Shown here: positions 18,963 through 28,221 of the stretch, piece after piece | How the letters are laid out: every line of letters begins with the position of its first letter | Position numbering within the stretch: position 1 is the stretch's first letter | Assembly (NCBI RefSeq): GCF_020166345.1 | Contig: NZ_JAIUJS010000011.1 | Coordinates: 1-64,000, forward strand | Direction of reading: 5' to 3' | DNA from: Winogradskyella vincentii | Lineage (GTDB): Bacteria; Bacteroidota; Bacteroidia; Flavobacteriales; Flavobacteriaceae | DNA: 64,000 bases | Translations under genes and position numbers: made by a program | The notes under the pieces: generated by a model | What the model saw: the letters and a program-made list of their open reading frames with translations, nothing else | Told to the model about the DNA's origin: nothing | Databases searched by the model: none

Positions 18963-18996
18963 AAAGAGTTGCCCACCGCTAGGCGACTCTTTTTTA
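18963..18996 (+). terminator. Intrinsic terminator
   Basis: AAAGAGTTGCC / GGCGACTCTTT stem with one T-G pair and loop CACCGCTA, followed by a T-run, 53 bases after the lipoprotein stop. Confidence 0.8.
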
Positions 18997-19041
18997 TTGC
19001 ATTATTATCAGTTTTCCATGTCTTAAATTAATAATATCGAG

Positions 19042-19072
19042 TTCGTTTATCTCTTGTAAATTCTTAAATTTG
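19042..19072 (+). promoter_or_regulatory. Likely ffh promoter
   Basis: TTCG (19042-19045), 19 bases, TAAATTTG (19065-19072): a good -7 box at the usual spacing from a weak -33 box, 24 bases before the ffh ATG. Confidence 0.55.
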
Positions 19073-19096
19073 CAACTTCAAAAAGAGATAAAGATT

Positions 19097-20428
19097 ATGT
19101 TTAATAATTTAAGTGAAAAGTTAGATAAAGCGTTACACGTTCTTAAAGGACATGGGAGCATTACTGAAGTAAATGTTGCCGAGACTCTAAAAGAAGTAAG
19201 ACGTGCGCTTTTAGATGCCGATGTTAACTTTAAGATTGCCAAACAATTTACCAATAAAGTAAAAGAAAAAGCACTTGGTCAAAATGTATTAACAACATTG
19301 CAGCCAGGGCAATTAATGGTTAAAATTGTTAAGGATGAGTTAACCGAATTAATGGGAGGTGATGCAGAAGGTATTAACTTATCTGGTAATCCTAGTGTAA
19401 TTTTAATGTCTGGTTTACAAGGATCTGGTAAAACAACATTCTCTGGTAAATTAGCCAACTATCTCAAAAACAAAAAAACAAAAAAACCTTTATTGGTTGC
19501 TTGTGATGTTTATCGTCCTGCCGCGATAGATCAGTTGCATGTAGTTGGAGATCAAATAGGTGTTGAGGTATATAGTGATAGAGGTAATAATGATCCTGTT
19601 GCAATTTCTCAGGCAGGTATTGCACATGCAAAAGCCAATGGACATAATGTCGTTATCATTGATACTGCAGGTCGTTTAGCTGTTGATGAGGCTATGATGA
19701 CCGAAATATCAAATATTCATAAAGCTATTCAACCGCAAGAAACGTTGTTTGTTGTGGATTCCATGACAGGACAGGATGCTGTAAATACAGCTAAAGCTTT
19801 CAATGATATTTTAAATTTTGATGGTGTTATCCTTACTAAATTAGATGGTGATACTAGAGGTGGTGCTGCTATATCTATTAAATCTGTTGTTAATAAGCCG
19901 ATTAAATTTATTGGTACCGGTGAAAAGATGGAAGCGATTGATGTTTTCTATCCATCACGTATGGCAGATCGTATCCTTGGTATGGGTGATGTTGTTTCTC
20001 TTGTTGAAAGGGCACAGGAGCAGTTTGATGAGGAAGAAGCGAGAAAATTACAGAAGAAAATCGCAAAGAATCAGTTTGGTTTTGATGATTTCTTAAAGCA
20101 AATCCAGCAGATCAAAAAGATGGGTAACATGAAGGACCTCATTGGAATGATTCCTGGTGCTGGTAAAATGATGAAAGATGTAGATATTGATGACGATGCG
20201 TTTAAAGGAATCGAGGCAATTATACATTCTATGACTCCTGGAGAACGTTCTAATCCATCTCTTCTTAATTCAAGCAGAAAAAAGCGTATAGCAAAAGGAT
20301 CTGGTACAACTGTACAAGAAGTAAATCAATTGTTGAAGCAGTTTACTCAAATGAGTAAAATGATGAAAATGATGCAAGGTGGAGGCGGAAAACGCATGAT
20401 GCAAATGATGAAAAACATGCCAAGATAA
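19097..20428 (+). CDS. ffh: Signal recognition particle GTPase Ffh
   Basis: 443 residues from ATG 19097; an in-frame TTG 27 bases upstream is rejected because MFNNLSEKLD is the usual family start. N domain (1-85), G domain with P-loop GLQGSGKTT (106-114), DTAGR and TKLDGDTRGG, and the M domain with the methionine-rich end MMKMMQGGGGKRMMQMM. It binds signal sequences of nascent membrane proteins together with 4.5S RNA and delivers them to FtsY. Followed after 32 bases by folD, probably in one operon. Confidence 0.97.
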   Translation: MFNNLSEKLDKALHVLKGHGSITEVNVAETLKEVRRALLDADVNFKIAKQFTNKVKEKALGQNVLTTLQPGQLMVKIVKDELTELMGGDAEGINLSGNPSVILMSGLQGSGKTTFSGKLANYLKNKKTKKPLLVACDVYRPAAIDQLHVVGDQIGVEVYSDRGNNDPVAISQAGIAHAKANGHNVVIIDTAGRLAVDEAMMTEISNIHKAIQPQETLFVVDSMTGQDAVNTAKAFNDILNFDGVILTKLDGDTRGGAAISIKSVVNKPIKFIGTGEKMEAIDVFYPSRMADRILGMGDVVSLVERAQEQFDEEEARKLQKKIAKNQFGFDDFLKQIQQIKKMGNMKDLIGMIPGAGKMMKDVDIDDDAFKGIEAIIHSMTPGERSNPSLLNSSRKKRIAKGSGTTVQEVNQLLKQFTQMSKMMKMMQGGGGKRMMQMMKNMPR

Positions 20429-20460
20429 ATCGAGTAGATATAAATTTATAAACCATTAGT

Positions 20461-21339
20461 ATGACAATTTTAGACGGTAGAAAAACCAGTAGAGATATTA
20501 AAGATGAAATAAAGGCCGAAGTTGATAAAATGAAGGCTAATGGTGAAAAGGTGCCGCACTTAGCAGCTGTAATTGTTGGTAATGATGGAGCAAGTTTAAC
20601 TTATGTTGGTAGTAAAGTTAGAGCTTGTGAGCGTGTAGGTTTTGAATCTACAATGGTACGTTTGTCAAACACAACTAGTGAAATTGAGTTACTTGATAAA
20701 ATTGATGAACTCAATAACGATGATGATATAGATGGCTTTATTATTCAGTTGCCACTGCCACCTCAGATTAATACTCGTAAGGTTTTAATGGCAGTAAATC
20801 CAAATAAAGATGTTGACGGTTTCCATCCAATGAATTTTGGTAAAATGGCATTAGATATGTCTACCTTCATTCCAGCTACGCCATTCGGTATTTTGGAATT
20901 ATTAGACCGTTATGGTGTTGAAACGGATGGGAAGCATACTGTAATAATTGGTCGTTCACATATTGTGGGAAGACCAATGAGTATATTGATGGGCCGTAAA
21001 GGATTTCCTGGAAATTCTACCGTAACCCTAACTCATAGTCACACCAAAAACATAACGCAAATAACATCTCAAGCAGATATCATTATTTCTGCTTTAGGTA
21101 TACCAAAATTCTTAAAGGCAGAAATGGTAAAAGATGATGCTGTAATTATTGATGTTGGTATTACACGTGTTCCTGACGATTCTGAAAAAGGATATTACAT
21201 TACTGGAGATGTAGATTTTGAAAATGTGAGTAAAAAAGCCAGTTTCATTACTCCAGTTCCTGGAGGTGTAGGCCCAATGACTATTGCAATGCTATTAAAG
21301 AATACATTATTGGCGAGAGAGCAACATCGCAGTTCATAA
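20461..21339 (+). CDS. folD: Bifunctional methylenetetrahydrofolate dehydrogenase/cyclohydrolase
   Basis: A 292-residue cytosolic enzyme that interconverts 5,10-methylene-, methenyl- and 10-formyl-tetrahydrofolate with NADP. Signatures: YVGSKVRACERVGF with the catalytic Tyr and Lys (about 50-60), QLPLPPQI, KDVDGFHPMN, the nucleotide-binding GRSHIVGRP (about 163) and the C-terminal TPVPGGVGPMT. Normal length. Co-directional with ffh, and converging on the VOC gene only 11 bases away. Confidence 0.97.
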   Translation: MTILDGRKTSRDIKDEIKAEVDKMKANGEKVPHLAAVIVGNDGASLTYVGSKVRACERVGFESTMVRLSNTTSEIELLDKIDELNNDDDIDGFIIQLPLPPQINTRKVLMAVNPNKDVDGFHPMNFGKMALDMSTFIPATPFGILELLDRYGVETDGKHTVIIGRSHIVGRPMSILMGRKGFPGNSTVTLTHSHTKNITQITSQADIIISALGIPKFLKAEMVKDDAVIIDVGITRVPDDSEKGYYITGDVDFENVSKKASFITPVPGGVGPMTIAMLLKNTLLAREQHRSS

Positions 21340-21350
21340 CCAATCAACAA

Positions 21351-21773
21351 TTATTTAGCAAACAGCTGGTCAATATCCTTAAATGCCTTAAATTCCAAGG
21401 CATTGCCTGAAGGATCTAGAAAGAACATAGTTGCCTGTTCACCAACTTGGCCTTCAAATCTTATGTAGGGTTCTATTATAAATTCAATGCCTTTTGATTT
21501 TAATAGATCTGCGAATTTTTGAAATGAATGCCAAGGTAATACTACACCAAAATGTGGTACAGGTACGTTTTTACCGTCTACGGCATTAGTATGCAGTTCT
21601 TCTTCAGATTTTGGCTTATAATGAATAACAAGTTGATGGCCGAAAAAGTTGTAATCTACCCAGTGGTCGCTACTTCTACCTTCTTCAAACTTTAAAACAT
21701 TAGTGTAAAAATTTCTACACTCTGCTAAATTGTGTACAGGTATTGCGAGATGAAAAGGGGAAAGTTGAGTCAT
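21351..21773 (-). CDS. VOC-family (glyoxalase/dioxygenase fold) protein
   Basis: 140 residues with two beta-alpha-beta-beta-beta units. Possible metal ligands: His in SPFHLAIPV, His in VPHFGVVL and Glu in NALEFKAF near the C-terminus, the standard VOC pattern. Resembles uncharacterised glyoxalase/bleomycin-resistance-like proteins with the [13 protein letters not shown] ending; the substrate is unknown. Last gene of a leftward run that starts at 26938. Confidence 0.8.
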   Translation of the reverse strand: MTQLSPFHLAIPVHNLAECRNFYTNVLKFEEGRSSDHWVDYNFFGHQLVIHYKPKSEEELHTNAVDGKNVPVPHFGVVLPWHSFQKFADLLKSKGIEFIIEPYIRFEGQVGEQATMFFLDPSGNALEFKAFKDIDQLFAK

Positions 21774-21810
21774 GATTTTGTAGCTGATAATTAATGACTA
21801 AAAATAATAA

Positions 21811-22761
21811 TTACTCAGCTACGTTGTTCCAAATATCGAGATATATTTTCCAGTCATTACCAATTTTTTTCCAGATAATTACATACTTACCTTTCCATGA
21901 AACTTCTTGTTGTTCTTTGGTTAGGGTTGTGCCTTCATAATAGCCAAAATCATAAGCAATGTCGTTTTGTATATTTATTTCAGTTGGTGTTACCTTATGA
22001 TTTAAAATTTTAACACCTTCAGGTAAATTCCAATAAGAGGATAAAGCCGATTTACCGGCTAGAATTTTCCTGTTATTTGGCATTATTTTACCATCGTCTG
22101 TATACATATCTACTAGTGACGCAATATCGTCATTCATATAAGCCTTTGAAAATGCCGCAATATTATTCTTAATTATACCCAAATCACTATTATCTCTAGA
22201 ATCTCTTTTACATTCAATTTTCCAAGTTGGGTAAACAATTTTTTCAGTTACATCAACCCACTCACCAATCCAGCTATAGCCTAAATCGTTCATATTATAG
22301 AAGCTGATTCTGTATTTTCCGTCCATTCCATTCGGAGCTTTCTGATCTCTATAAAGTACAATACTATCATTGCTTACCTTGTTGCCTTCCCAAGTTGGTA
22401 ATTTAGTGGTTGGAAAGTTTGTGGAATAATAGTGCACATACCATTTGCTGCTATCTGCTATGAATTGTCTAATGCTACCTGAATTATTACCATCGGGTTT
22501 TATGGTTTCATCTTGCACAGCCATTCCATTCATAATGTATTTCCATTCCCAAGTTATATTTTGTGTTTCTGCCCAAGTACCGTCTTGGTTTCTTAAGGTT
22601 GACTCACAATTGCATTTACCAATTAAAAGATGAAAGTCTTTTATTTGTTCAGGTGCATTTGGATTTGGAAGTCCATAAGGATGCGTATCAGATGGGATGT
22701 ATTCGTTTTGTGAAAAGCCAAAAAATGAAATAAGCATAAAGAAAATTAATAGCGGTTTCAT
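21811..22761 (-). CDS. Exported two-domain protein with C-terminal SnoaL/DUF4440-like domain
   Basis: 316 residues with a signal peptide ending FGFSQ. Residues ~30-185 form a beta-rich domain reminiscent of DUF1579-type heat-stable barrels (LLIGKCNCES, then WEWKYIMNGMAVQDE). Residues ~195-316 form a nuclear-transport-factor-2-like cone with IASLVDMYTDDGKIMPNN and a closing WKIYLDIWN, typical of SnoaL/DUF4440. No catalytic residues are assigned. Periplasmic location is inferred from the signal peptide. Confidence 0.7.
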   Translation of the reverse strand: MKPLLIFFMLISFFGFSQNEYIPSDTHPYGLPNPNAPEQIKDFHLLIGKCNCESTLRNQDGTWAETQNITWEWKYIMNGMAVQDETIKPDGNNSGSIRQFIADSSKWYVHYYSTNFPTTKLPTWEGNKVSNDSIVLYRDQKAPNGMDGKYRISFYNMNDLGYSWIGEWVDVTEKIVYPTWKIECKRDSRDNSDLGIIKNNIAAFSKAYMNDDIASLVDMYTDDGKIMPNNRKILAGKSALSSYWNLPEGVKILNHKVTPTEINIQNDIAYDFGYYEGTTLTKEQQEVSWKGKYVIIWKKIGNDWKIYLDIWNNVAE

Positions 22762-22834
22762 ACTTTAAGAGATTGAATTAGTTCTCTTAAAGTTATATTT
22801 AAAACGGCTTTATTTCTGTGTAATTAGGATATAA

Positions 22835-23602
22835 TTAACGTCTATTTCTTCTGTGGTGTTGATTTTTTGGGTCGAATGTTTTCTTAGAATCGCTAATAAG
22901 ATCAGTCAGTGTTTTAAACTCATCATTTGTTAATTCACGGTACGTTCCTAATTTCATGTCTAATTCAATGTTCATTATTCTAACCCTTTTTAAAGTTTTG
23001 ACATTATAATTAAGATAGTCGCACATACGTCTGATTTGACGATTTAAGCCTTGAGTTAAAATTATGCTGAATGTATATTTATCAATCTTCTGTACTTTAC
23101 ATTTTTTGGTGCGTTGTCCTAATTCTTCAATATAGATACCACCTGCCATTCGTTCAATGAATGTTTGAGAAATTGGCCTGTCAACTGTAACCACATATTC
23201 CTTTTCATGGTTATTGCTAGCTCTTAAAATTTTGTTTACAATATCACCATCGTCTGTAAGTAAAATTAATCCTTCACTTGGCTTATCTAATCTGCCAATA
23301 GGGAAGATTCGTTTTGGGTAATTGATATAATCAATGATATTATCCTTTTCAACCCTGGTGTCTGTAGTGCACACAATACCTACGGGTTTATTAAATGCTA
23401 AGTAGACAAAATCTTTCTTTCGTTCTCCTACAATTTCACCATCCACTTTTACAACATCACCTGAAGCTACTTTTGTACCCATTTCTGGTATAACATCATT
23501 AATGGTTACTCGTCCAGCATCAATTAATCGATCTGCTTCCCGGCGTGAGCAATAACCTGCTTCGCTCAAATATTTATTTAACCGTTTTAATTCGTTGGAC
23601 AT
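22835..23602 (-). CDS. rluF: 23S rRNA pseudouridine synthase RluF
   Basis: 255 residues: N-terminal S4 RNA-binding domain (1-60, RLNKYLSEAGYCSRREADR) and an RsuA-type catalytic domain with GRLDKPSEGLILLT, where Asp106 is the nucleophile. The extended ILTQGLNRQIRRMC segment and overall size fit RluF (U2604 of 23S rRNA) better than RluB or RsuA. The C-terminal ~20 residues are basic and probably contact RNA. Six bases separate it from the upstream hydrolase gene, so they are likely co-transcribed. Confidence 0.85.
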   Translation of the reverse strand: MSNELKRLNKYLSEAGYCSRREADRLIDAGRVTINDVIPEMGTKVASGDVVKVDGEIVGERKKDFVYLAFNKPVGIVCTTDTRVEKDNIIDYINYPKRIFPIGRLDKPSEGLILLTDDGDIVNKILRASNNHEKEYVVTVDRPISQTFIERMAGGIYIEELGQRTKKCKVQKIDKYTFSIILTQGLNRQIRRMCDYLNYNVKTLKRVRIMNIELDMKLGTYRELTNDEFKTLTDLISDSKKTFDPKNQHHRRNRR

Positions 23603-23608
23603 TATACC

Positions 23609-24436
23609 TTAATTATTTATAAATTTAATAATAGGAGGCGTTATGGACTTATCTCTTAAACTATGTCCAAAACCAGAGGTAGTTATAAGTTCTGAATTTT
23701 TATAACGATTTGCAAATAACAACGCATCTTCGTAGGGAATTATTTTATCCTTTTTGTCATGTATTATTAGTCCTTTAGCATTTATTGCTGTTGTGAAATT
23801 TGCTGCAGAAAAGTAGTCGGTTGGTTTGCCAAATCGCTCAAGGACAATTCTATCTAATCCTTCAGAAATACGATGATTATAGCCCATCATTGTTTTATAT
23901 CTAGTAAAAACACCAGTAAAATGTGCAGGTGCACCTAAGAGCACCATTTTCTTTACAAAATCTAGTTGATGATTATGCATGCAAAAAACACTTGCCATTC
24001 CACCAACAGAATGTCCAATTAATACTTCTGGTTTATAAGCATTGGCAACTACATTGATAAATTCAGAATATAATATAGCATTAAACTGTTTGCCATCAGA
24101 ATTGCCATGCGCTGGACCGTCCAGAAGAATGACGTTATACTTTTGTTTTAATAAATCATCTAATATATAAGACCAACGAGACGCATTACTTTCCCATCCA
24201 TGGGCTAACAAAATGGTTTTGTTTGTGCCCTTAAAATTATACGTCGCTATTTTAAGATTGTTGTAAGACAGTTCTTGAAAATCTGCTGGCTCCAATATAT
24301 TCTTTTGCGATTCATTGTATCTACCTTTCCTTGGTGAGGCAAATAAGTTTAAAGCTTTCTTTGATGCGTATTTAGCCGAAATAATACTAGTAGCATTTAA
24401 TGCCTTGCCAATTGATTTAATTACAAAACTGCTCAT
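23609..24436 (-). CDS. Alpha/beta hydrolase
   Basis: 275 residues with a full serine-hydrolase triad: Ser143 in GHSVGGMAS, a likely Asp in HDKKDKIIP (about 225) and His in SGFGHSL (about 258). An oxyanion-hole motif HGWESNASRW lies at 79-88. The N-terminal ~40 residues are basic and may lie on the membrane. Substrate unknown. Its ATG shares one base with the stop of the upstream cupin gene, indicating translational coupling. Confidence 0.8.
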   Translation of the reverse strand: MSSFVIKSIGKALNATSIISAKYASKKALNLFASPRKGRYNESQKNILEPADFQELSYNNLKIATYNFKGTNKTILLAHGWESNASRWSYILDDLLKQKYNVILLDGPAHGNSDGKQFNAILYSEFINVVANAYKPEVLIGHSVGGMASVFCMHNHQLDFVKKMVLLGAPAHFTGVFTRYKTMMGYNHRISEGLDRIVLERFGKPTDYFSAANFTTAINAKGLIIHDKKDKIIPYEDALLFANRYKNSELITTSGFGHSLRDKSITPPIIKFINN

Positions 24437-24807
24437 TATAGGTCCTCTCTATTAACTGAATTTATGCAAAAGGCTGGTAAGCAAATTGCAATATACTCAC
24501 AAGGTTCAGTGAATGGGTTTGAATACTGAAGTCGAGTATTTTTCTCAACTTTTATAGACTGACCTGCCTCCAAAATTATAGTTTCGTCATTTATGATAAA
24601 TTGTTTTTTACCCTTAATTATAAAAGTGTATTCATCAAATTCAGGTGTTTGAAAAGGTTCACTCCAGCCAGGAGGCGCAACCATGTGAGCAATACTAATA
24701 TTGGCGTTACCATCTGACGCTAAGCCAAAGTGTTCCTTTATTACTTTACCATCGTCAGTAGGTACAATAAAAGGTGATTTCTGAATAACATATTTTTTCT
24801 CTTTCAT
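24436..24807 (-). CDS. Cupin-domain protein
   Basis: 123 residues forming one small beta barrel. Cupin motif 1 is degenerate (PEFDEYTFIIKGKKQF) and motif 2 is around EAGQSIKVEK; the full His set of metal cupins is not present, so metal binding is doubtful. Overlaps the hydrolase gene by one base and follows the lipoprotein gene by one base, so the three are probably one operon. Function unknown. Confidence 0.75.
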   Translation of the reverse strand: MKEKKYVIQKSPFIVPTDDGKVIKEHFGLASDGNANISIAHMVAPPGWSEPFQTPEFDEYTFIIKGKKQFIINDETIILEAGQSIKVEKNTRLQYSNPFTEPCEYIAICLPAFCINSVNREDL

Positions 24808-24808
24808 T

Positions 24809-25369
24809 TTACCAATGAATCATAAAATATTTAATCTTGGTCTCTCCTGGAATTTGAATTGCGTCAATAGTCCGTTCTGTAGTAAATCTGAGTGCTGCAG
24901 GTAAATCATTTTTATCAATTGTAAATGTAGCATCGATTTCATTTACGGAAATAACCAAAGAGTTATCGATGAGCTTGTCAATTTTAGAGATTTTATAGCT
25001 GTCATTTATTGCTTTAAACGTACTCAATGTGGAAATGTCTTTATCCGTTTTATATCGACTGTCCATTATTGTAATGCTAGAAATAACTGATGTGGAGTCT
25101 AGGGCCTCTCTAGGGGAAAGGTCTAGGAGTTTTTTACCACCTTTTTCAAAGACTTCAATACTATTTACAGAACCGGCAAACTCATCTCCAGCAACATAAC
25201 GCACTACCGAATCGTTTGTGAAAATCATATCGAGATCCTTCACTTGGGTAGAATCAGTTAATAATCCTATTTGGCCTTTTTTAACCAAGAAGGGATCTGT
25301 TGATTTATCTTTTGTGCAACTTGCAAAAAGCAAAGCACATATTACTGAAACAACTAAAATGTTTTTCAT
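24809..25369 (-). CDS. Uncharacterised lipoprotein
   Basis: 186 residues. Lipobox FASC with Cys18, then a mostly beta-strand body rich in Asp, Ser and Lys. I recognise no domain; the repeated pattern of short strands with exposed charged turns suggests a periplasmic or outer-leaflet beta protein. Placed between the HerA-like ATPase and the cupin genes on the same strand. Confidence 0.6.
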   Translation of the reverse strand: MKNILVVSVICALLFASCTKDKSTDPFLVKKGQIGLLTDSTQVKDLDMIFTNDSVVRYVAGDEFAGSVNSIEVFEKGGKKLLDLSPREALDSTSVISSITIMDSRYKTDKDISTLSTFKAINDSYKISKIDKLIDNSLVISVNEIDATFTIDKNDLPAALRFTTERTIDAIQIPGETKIKYFMIHW

Positions 25370-25399
25370 AGCGTTTAAAAAATTAATTCAGGTTTGAAT

Positions 25400-26938
25400 T
25401 TATTTGAGCATTTTTGTGAGTATACCAAGTACACTTCTGATAACAGTTGGACTTGATAAAACCTTAACAATTGGATTTTGTCTTGTACTTCTTCTACGAG
25501 ACGAAGAGGTTCTTCTTTTACTTTCTGCTTTTTTAAGCGCTTCTTGTTCTTCCTTGGCTTTTTGTTTTGCTTCTTCGGCCTCCGCTTGCTCTATTTTTTT
25601 GTTTAGCATTTCATAGGCACTGTTGCGATCAATTTCTTCATTGTATTTTCTTGCCAATTTGGAAGCAGCGAGTAGACTACCTAACTCAGATTCCGTCAAG
25701 ATATCCATTCTACTCATTGGTGCTCGCATCATGGTTGCTGCCAACGGAGTTGGTTTACCTTTTTCGTCTAAAGCAGAAACTAAAGCTTCACCAATACCTA
25801 AAGAAGTTAAAACATCTGCTGTATCATAATATTCAGTATCTGGATAGTTCTGTGCAGTTAGCTTAATTGCCTTTCTGTCTTTGGCAGTGAAAGCGCGCAA
25901 GGCATGCTGCACCTTAAGACCTAATTGTCCAAGAACAGCTTCTGGTACATCTGTTGGATTTTGAGTAACAAAATACAATCCAACACCTTTACTTCTAATA
26001 AGCTTAACGATACTTTCTATCTGATTAAGTAGTGCATCTGAAGCTTCATTAAATATAAGATGGGCTTCATCAATAAACATGATTAGTTCTGGTCTACCAC
26101 TATCACCTTGTTCAGGGAACGTTGAGTAAATTTCAGCTAGTAAACTAAGCATAAAAGTTGAAAACAACTTAGGTTTATCTTGTATATCAGTTAATCTAAT
26201 AATGTTTATGTAACCACGTCCATTTTTATCTACTCTTAGTAAATCTTGTGTATCAAAAGAGGTTTCTCCAAAAAACAAATCACCACCTTGTTGCTCTAGT
26301 TCTATCAGTTTTCTTAGGATAGCTCCAGTTGAGGCAGTCGAAATTCTACCATAAGCTTCTTGAAATTCTTTTTTGCCCTCTCCTGTAGAGTATTGTAAAA
26401 TCTTCTTAAAATCCTTAAGATCTAGTAACGGTAGTTTGTTGTCATCGCAATATTTAAATATTACTGAGATAATACCAGCTTGAGTTTCGGTGACATCTAG
26501 AATCCTCGAAATCAATACAGGTCCAAACTCACTTATTGTTGCTCGTAATCTAACACCATCTTGTTCAGACAAGGTTAAGACCTCTACAGGAAATTCTTTT
26601 GGTTCAAAAGGAAGTCCAATTTTTTCGTGACGTTCATCAATTTTTGGATGACCTGGACTTGCCTTAGCCAATCCACTTAAATCACCTTTAATATCCATTA
26701 ATAAAACAGGTACGCCTTTTTCAGATAAATTTTCAGCCAATACTTGTAGTGTCTTAGTTTTACCAGTTCCGGTAGCACCCGCTATAAGACCATGTCTGTT
26801 CATGGTCTTTAAAGGAACATTTACATATGCATTAGTCATAGTTTCACCTTCAAGCATTGCGGCACCAAGTGTTATATAGTCACCTTTAAAGGTATTGCCT
26901 TGTGCAATGTCATTTCTGAATTTGTCTGATTTCGTCAT
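25400..26938 (-). CDS. HerA-like ATPase, DUF853 family
   Basis: 512 residues. Walker A GATGTGKTKT (54-63) and Walker B IMFIDEAHL (about 288-296) are intact, followed by FVTQNPTDVPEAVLGQLG. This is the bacterial HerA/DUF853 clade of hexameric ATPases; unlike archaeal HerA no NurA nuclease gene is next to it. The C-terminus carries a charged coiled coil (about 425-470) and a basic KRRTSSSRRRSTRQ stretch that may bind nucleic acid. Role in the cell unknown; DNA translocation is the family expectation. Confidence 0.85.
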   Translation of the reverse strand: MTKSDKFRNDIAQGNTFKGDYITLGAAMLEGETMTNAYVNVPLKTMNRHGLIAGATGTGKTKTLQVLAENLSEKGVPVLLMDIKGDLSGLAKASPGHPKIDERHEKIGLPFEPKEFPVEVLTLSEQDGVRLRATISEFGPVLISRILDVTETQAGIISVIFKYCDDNKLPLLDLKDFKKILQYSTGEGKKEFQEAYGRISTASTGAILRKLIELEQQGGDLFFGETSFDTQDLLRVDKNGRGYINIIRLTDIQDKPKLFSTFMLSLLAEIYSTFPEQGDSGRPELIMFIDEAHLIFNEASDALLNQIESIVKLIRSKGVGLYFVTQNPTDVPEAVLGQLGLKVQHALRAFTAKDRKAIKLTAQNYPDTEYYDTADVLTSLGIGEALVSALDEKGKPTPLAATMMRAPMSRMDILTESELGSLLAASKLARKYNEEIDRNSAYEMLNKKIEQAEAEEAKQKAKEEQEALKKAESKRRTSSSRRRSTRQNPIVKVLSSPTVIRSVLGILTKMLK

Positions 26939-26998
26939 GGATCACATATTTTGCATAAAAATAATGTAATTTTAATCAAGTATAAAACTCAATTTGCT

Positions 26999-27445
26999 AT
27001 GAAAACCCAATACTCTTTTTTTATCATCTTTTTTTTAATTATTCATTCATCTTGTACCTCAAAAAATAGGGAAATAAAGTTCCATCAGTCGCATGAGCCG
27101 AGCAGGGCAAATGTTCCTTACAGTGATGCTGTTGAAACTGATGATATGTTATTTCTAACAGGCCAAATTGGTAAAGATCATAAGAAAGGAAAACTTGTTG
27201 AAGGAGGTATTAAAGCTGAAACTAAACAGGTCATTCAAAATATAGAAGACGTCTTGAAACATCATAATTTAAGTTTGGATAATGTCGTAAAATGCACTGT
27301 AATTCTTAAGGACATAAACGACTTTAAAGCCTTCAATTCAGTTTACACACAGTATTTTACCAAGAAACCTGCTCGAACAACTTTTGCCGCTTCGGGTCTG
27401 GCAGGTGGTGCAAGTATAGAAATAGACGTTATTGCAGCAAAATAG
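26999..27445 (+). CDS. RidA-family lipoprotein
   Basis: 148 residues from the ATG at 26999 (an upstream in-frame TTG at 26951 would only lengthen the leader). The N-terminus is a lipoprotein signal ending HSSC, unusual for the RidA/YjgF family, which is mostly cytosolic. The body is otherwise typical: VPYSDAVETDDMLFLTGQIG, then KCTVILKDINDF and RTTFAASGLAGGASIEID with the Arg that binds imine/enamine substrates. A periplasmic imine deaminase or a binding protein is inferred. Divergent from the HerA-like gene. Confidence 0.8.
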   Translation: MKTQYSFFIIFFLIIHSSCTSKNREIKFHQSHEPSRANVPYSDAVETDDMLFLTGQIGKDHKKGKLVEGGIKAETKQVIQNIEDVLKHHNLSLDNVVKCTVILKDINDFKAFNSVYTQYFTKKPARTTFAASGLAGGASIEIDVIAAK

Positions 27446-27528
27446 AGTCTAGTATTTACAATAATTTTTCAAGCACTATTAGTTTATAGATTCCTGAGCT
27501 TTGCAACCAAAAAATGTGAAGTAATCAA

Positions 27529-27536
27529 TATATTTG
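27529..27536 (+). promoter_or_regulatory. Possible queE promoter box TATATTTG
   Basis: Matches TAnnTTTG but ends six bases before the queE ATG, which would make the transcript nearly leaderless. Confidence 0.35.
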
Positions 27537-27542
27537 CCAACT

Positions 27543-28175
27543 ATGACGCGAAGAGAACAACAAGAATTAATTGATAAGGGGCTTTTGCTTCCTTTAATGG
27601 AAGAATTCTATACCATTCAAGGCGAAGGCTATCATAAAGGAACTGCAGCATATTTTGTAAGAATAGGTGGTTGTGATGTAGGTTGCCATTGGTGCGATGT
27701 TAAAGAAAGTTGGTTGGCAGAATTACATCCACCAACAGAGACGTCTAAAATTGTTGAGAATGCTGTAAAATATAGCAATACCATTGTGGTAACTGGTGGA
27801 GAGCCTCTTACTTGGGATATGGATCCTTTAACTGAGCAACTGAAGGCAAAAGGTGTTCAAACTCATATTGAAACTTCGGGTGCTTACAAATTAACTGGTG
27901 AATGGGATTGGATCTGTCTTTCGCCAAAGAAAATAAAACTTCCTACCGAAGAAATTTATAGTAAGGCGCACGAACTTAAATGTATCATTTATAATAAAGA
28001 CGATTTTAAATTTGCTGAAGAACAGGCGGCAAAGGTAAATAAGAACTGTATTTTGTATCTGCAACCAGAGTGGAGTAAGCGCGAAAAGATGATGTCTCAA
28101 ATTGTAGATTATGTTATGGCAAACCCAAAATGGAAAGTGTCTCTGCAAACACATAAATATTTAAATATTCCATAA
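27543..28175 (+). CDS. queE: 7-carboxy-7-deazaguanine synthase
   Basis: A radical SAM enzyme that makes the 7-deazaguanine core for queuosine. From ATG 27543 the protein has 210 residues. The cluster-binding cysteines are Cys44, Cys48 and Cys51 in GGCDVGCHWCD, the C-x3-C-x2-C type of many QueE proteins. EEFYTIQGEGYHKGTAAYFVR before them and VVTGGEPL after them are diagnostic. No other queuosine gene is adjacent. An in-frame TTG nine bases upstream is not needed as a start. Confidence 0.93.
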   Translation: MTRREQQELIDKGLLLPLMEEFYTIQGEGYHKGTAAYFVRIGGCDVGCHWCDVKESWLAELHPPTETSKIVENAVKYSNTIVVTGGEPLTWDMDPLTEQLKAKGVQTHIETSGAYKLTGEWDWICLSPKKIKLPTEEIYSKAHELKCIIYNKDDFKFAEEQAAKVNKNCILYLQPEWSKREKMMSQIVDYVMANPKWKVSLQTHKYLNIP

Positions 28176-28176
28176 A

Positions 28177-28206
28177 AAAAAGCCTTGATTTCTCAAGGCT
28201 TTTTTT
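28177..28206. terminator. Bidirectional intrinsic terminator
   Basis: AGCCTTGA (28181-28188), TTTC loop, TCAAGGCT (28193-28200), with A-run before and T-run after, between convergent genes. Confidence 0.88.
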
Positions 28207-28221
28207 ATTTGAGTTTAATAT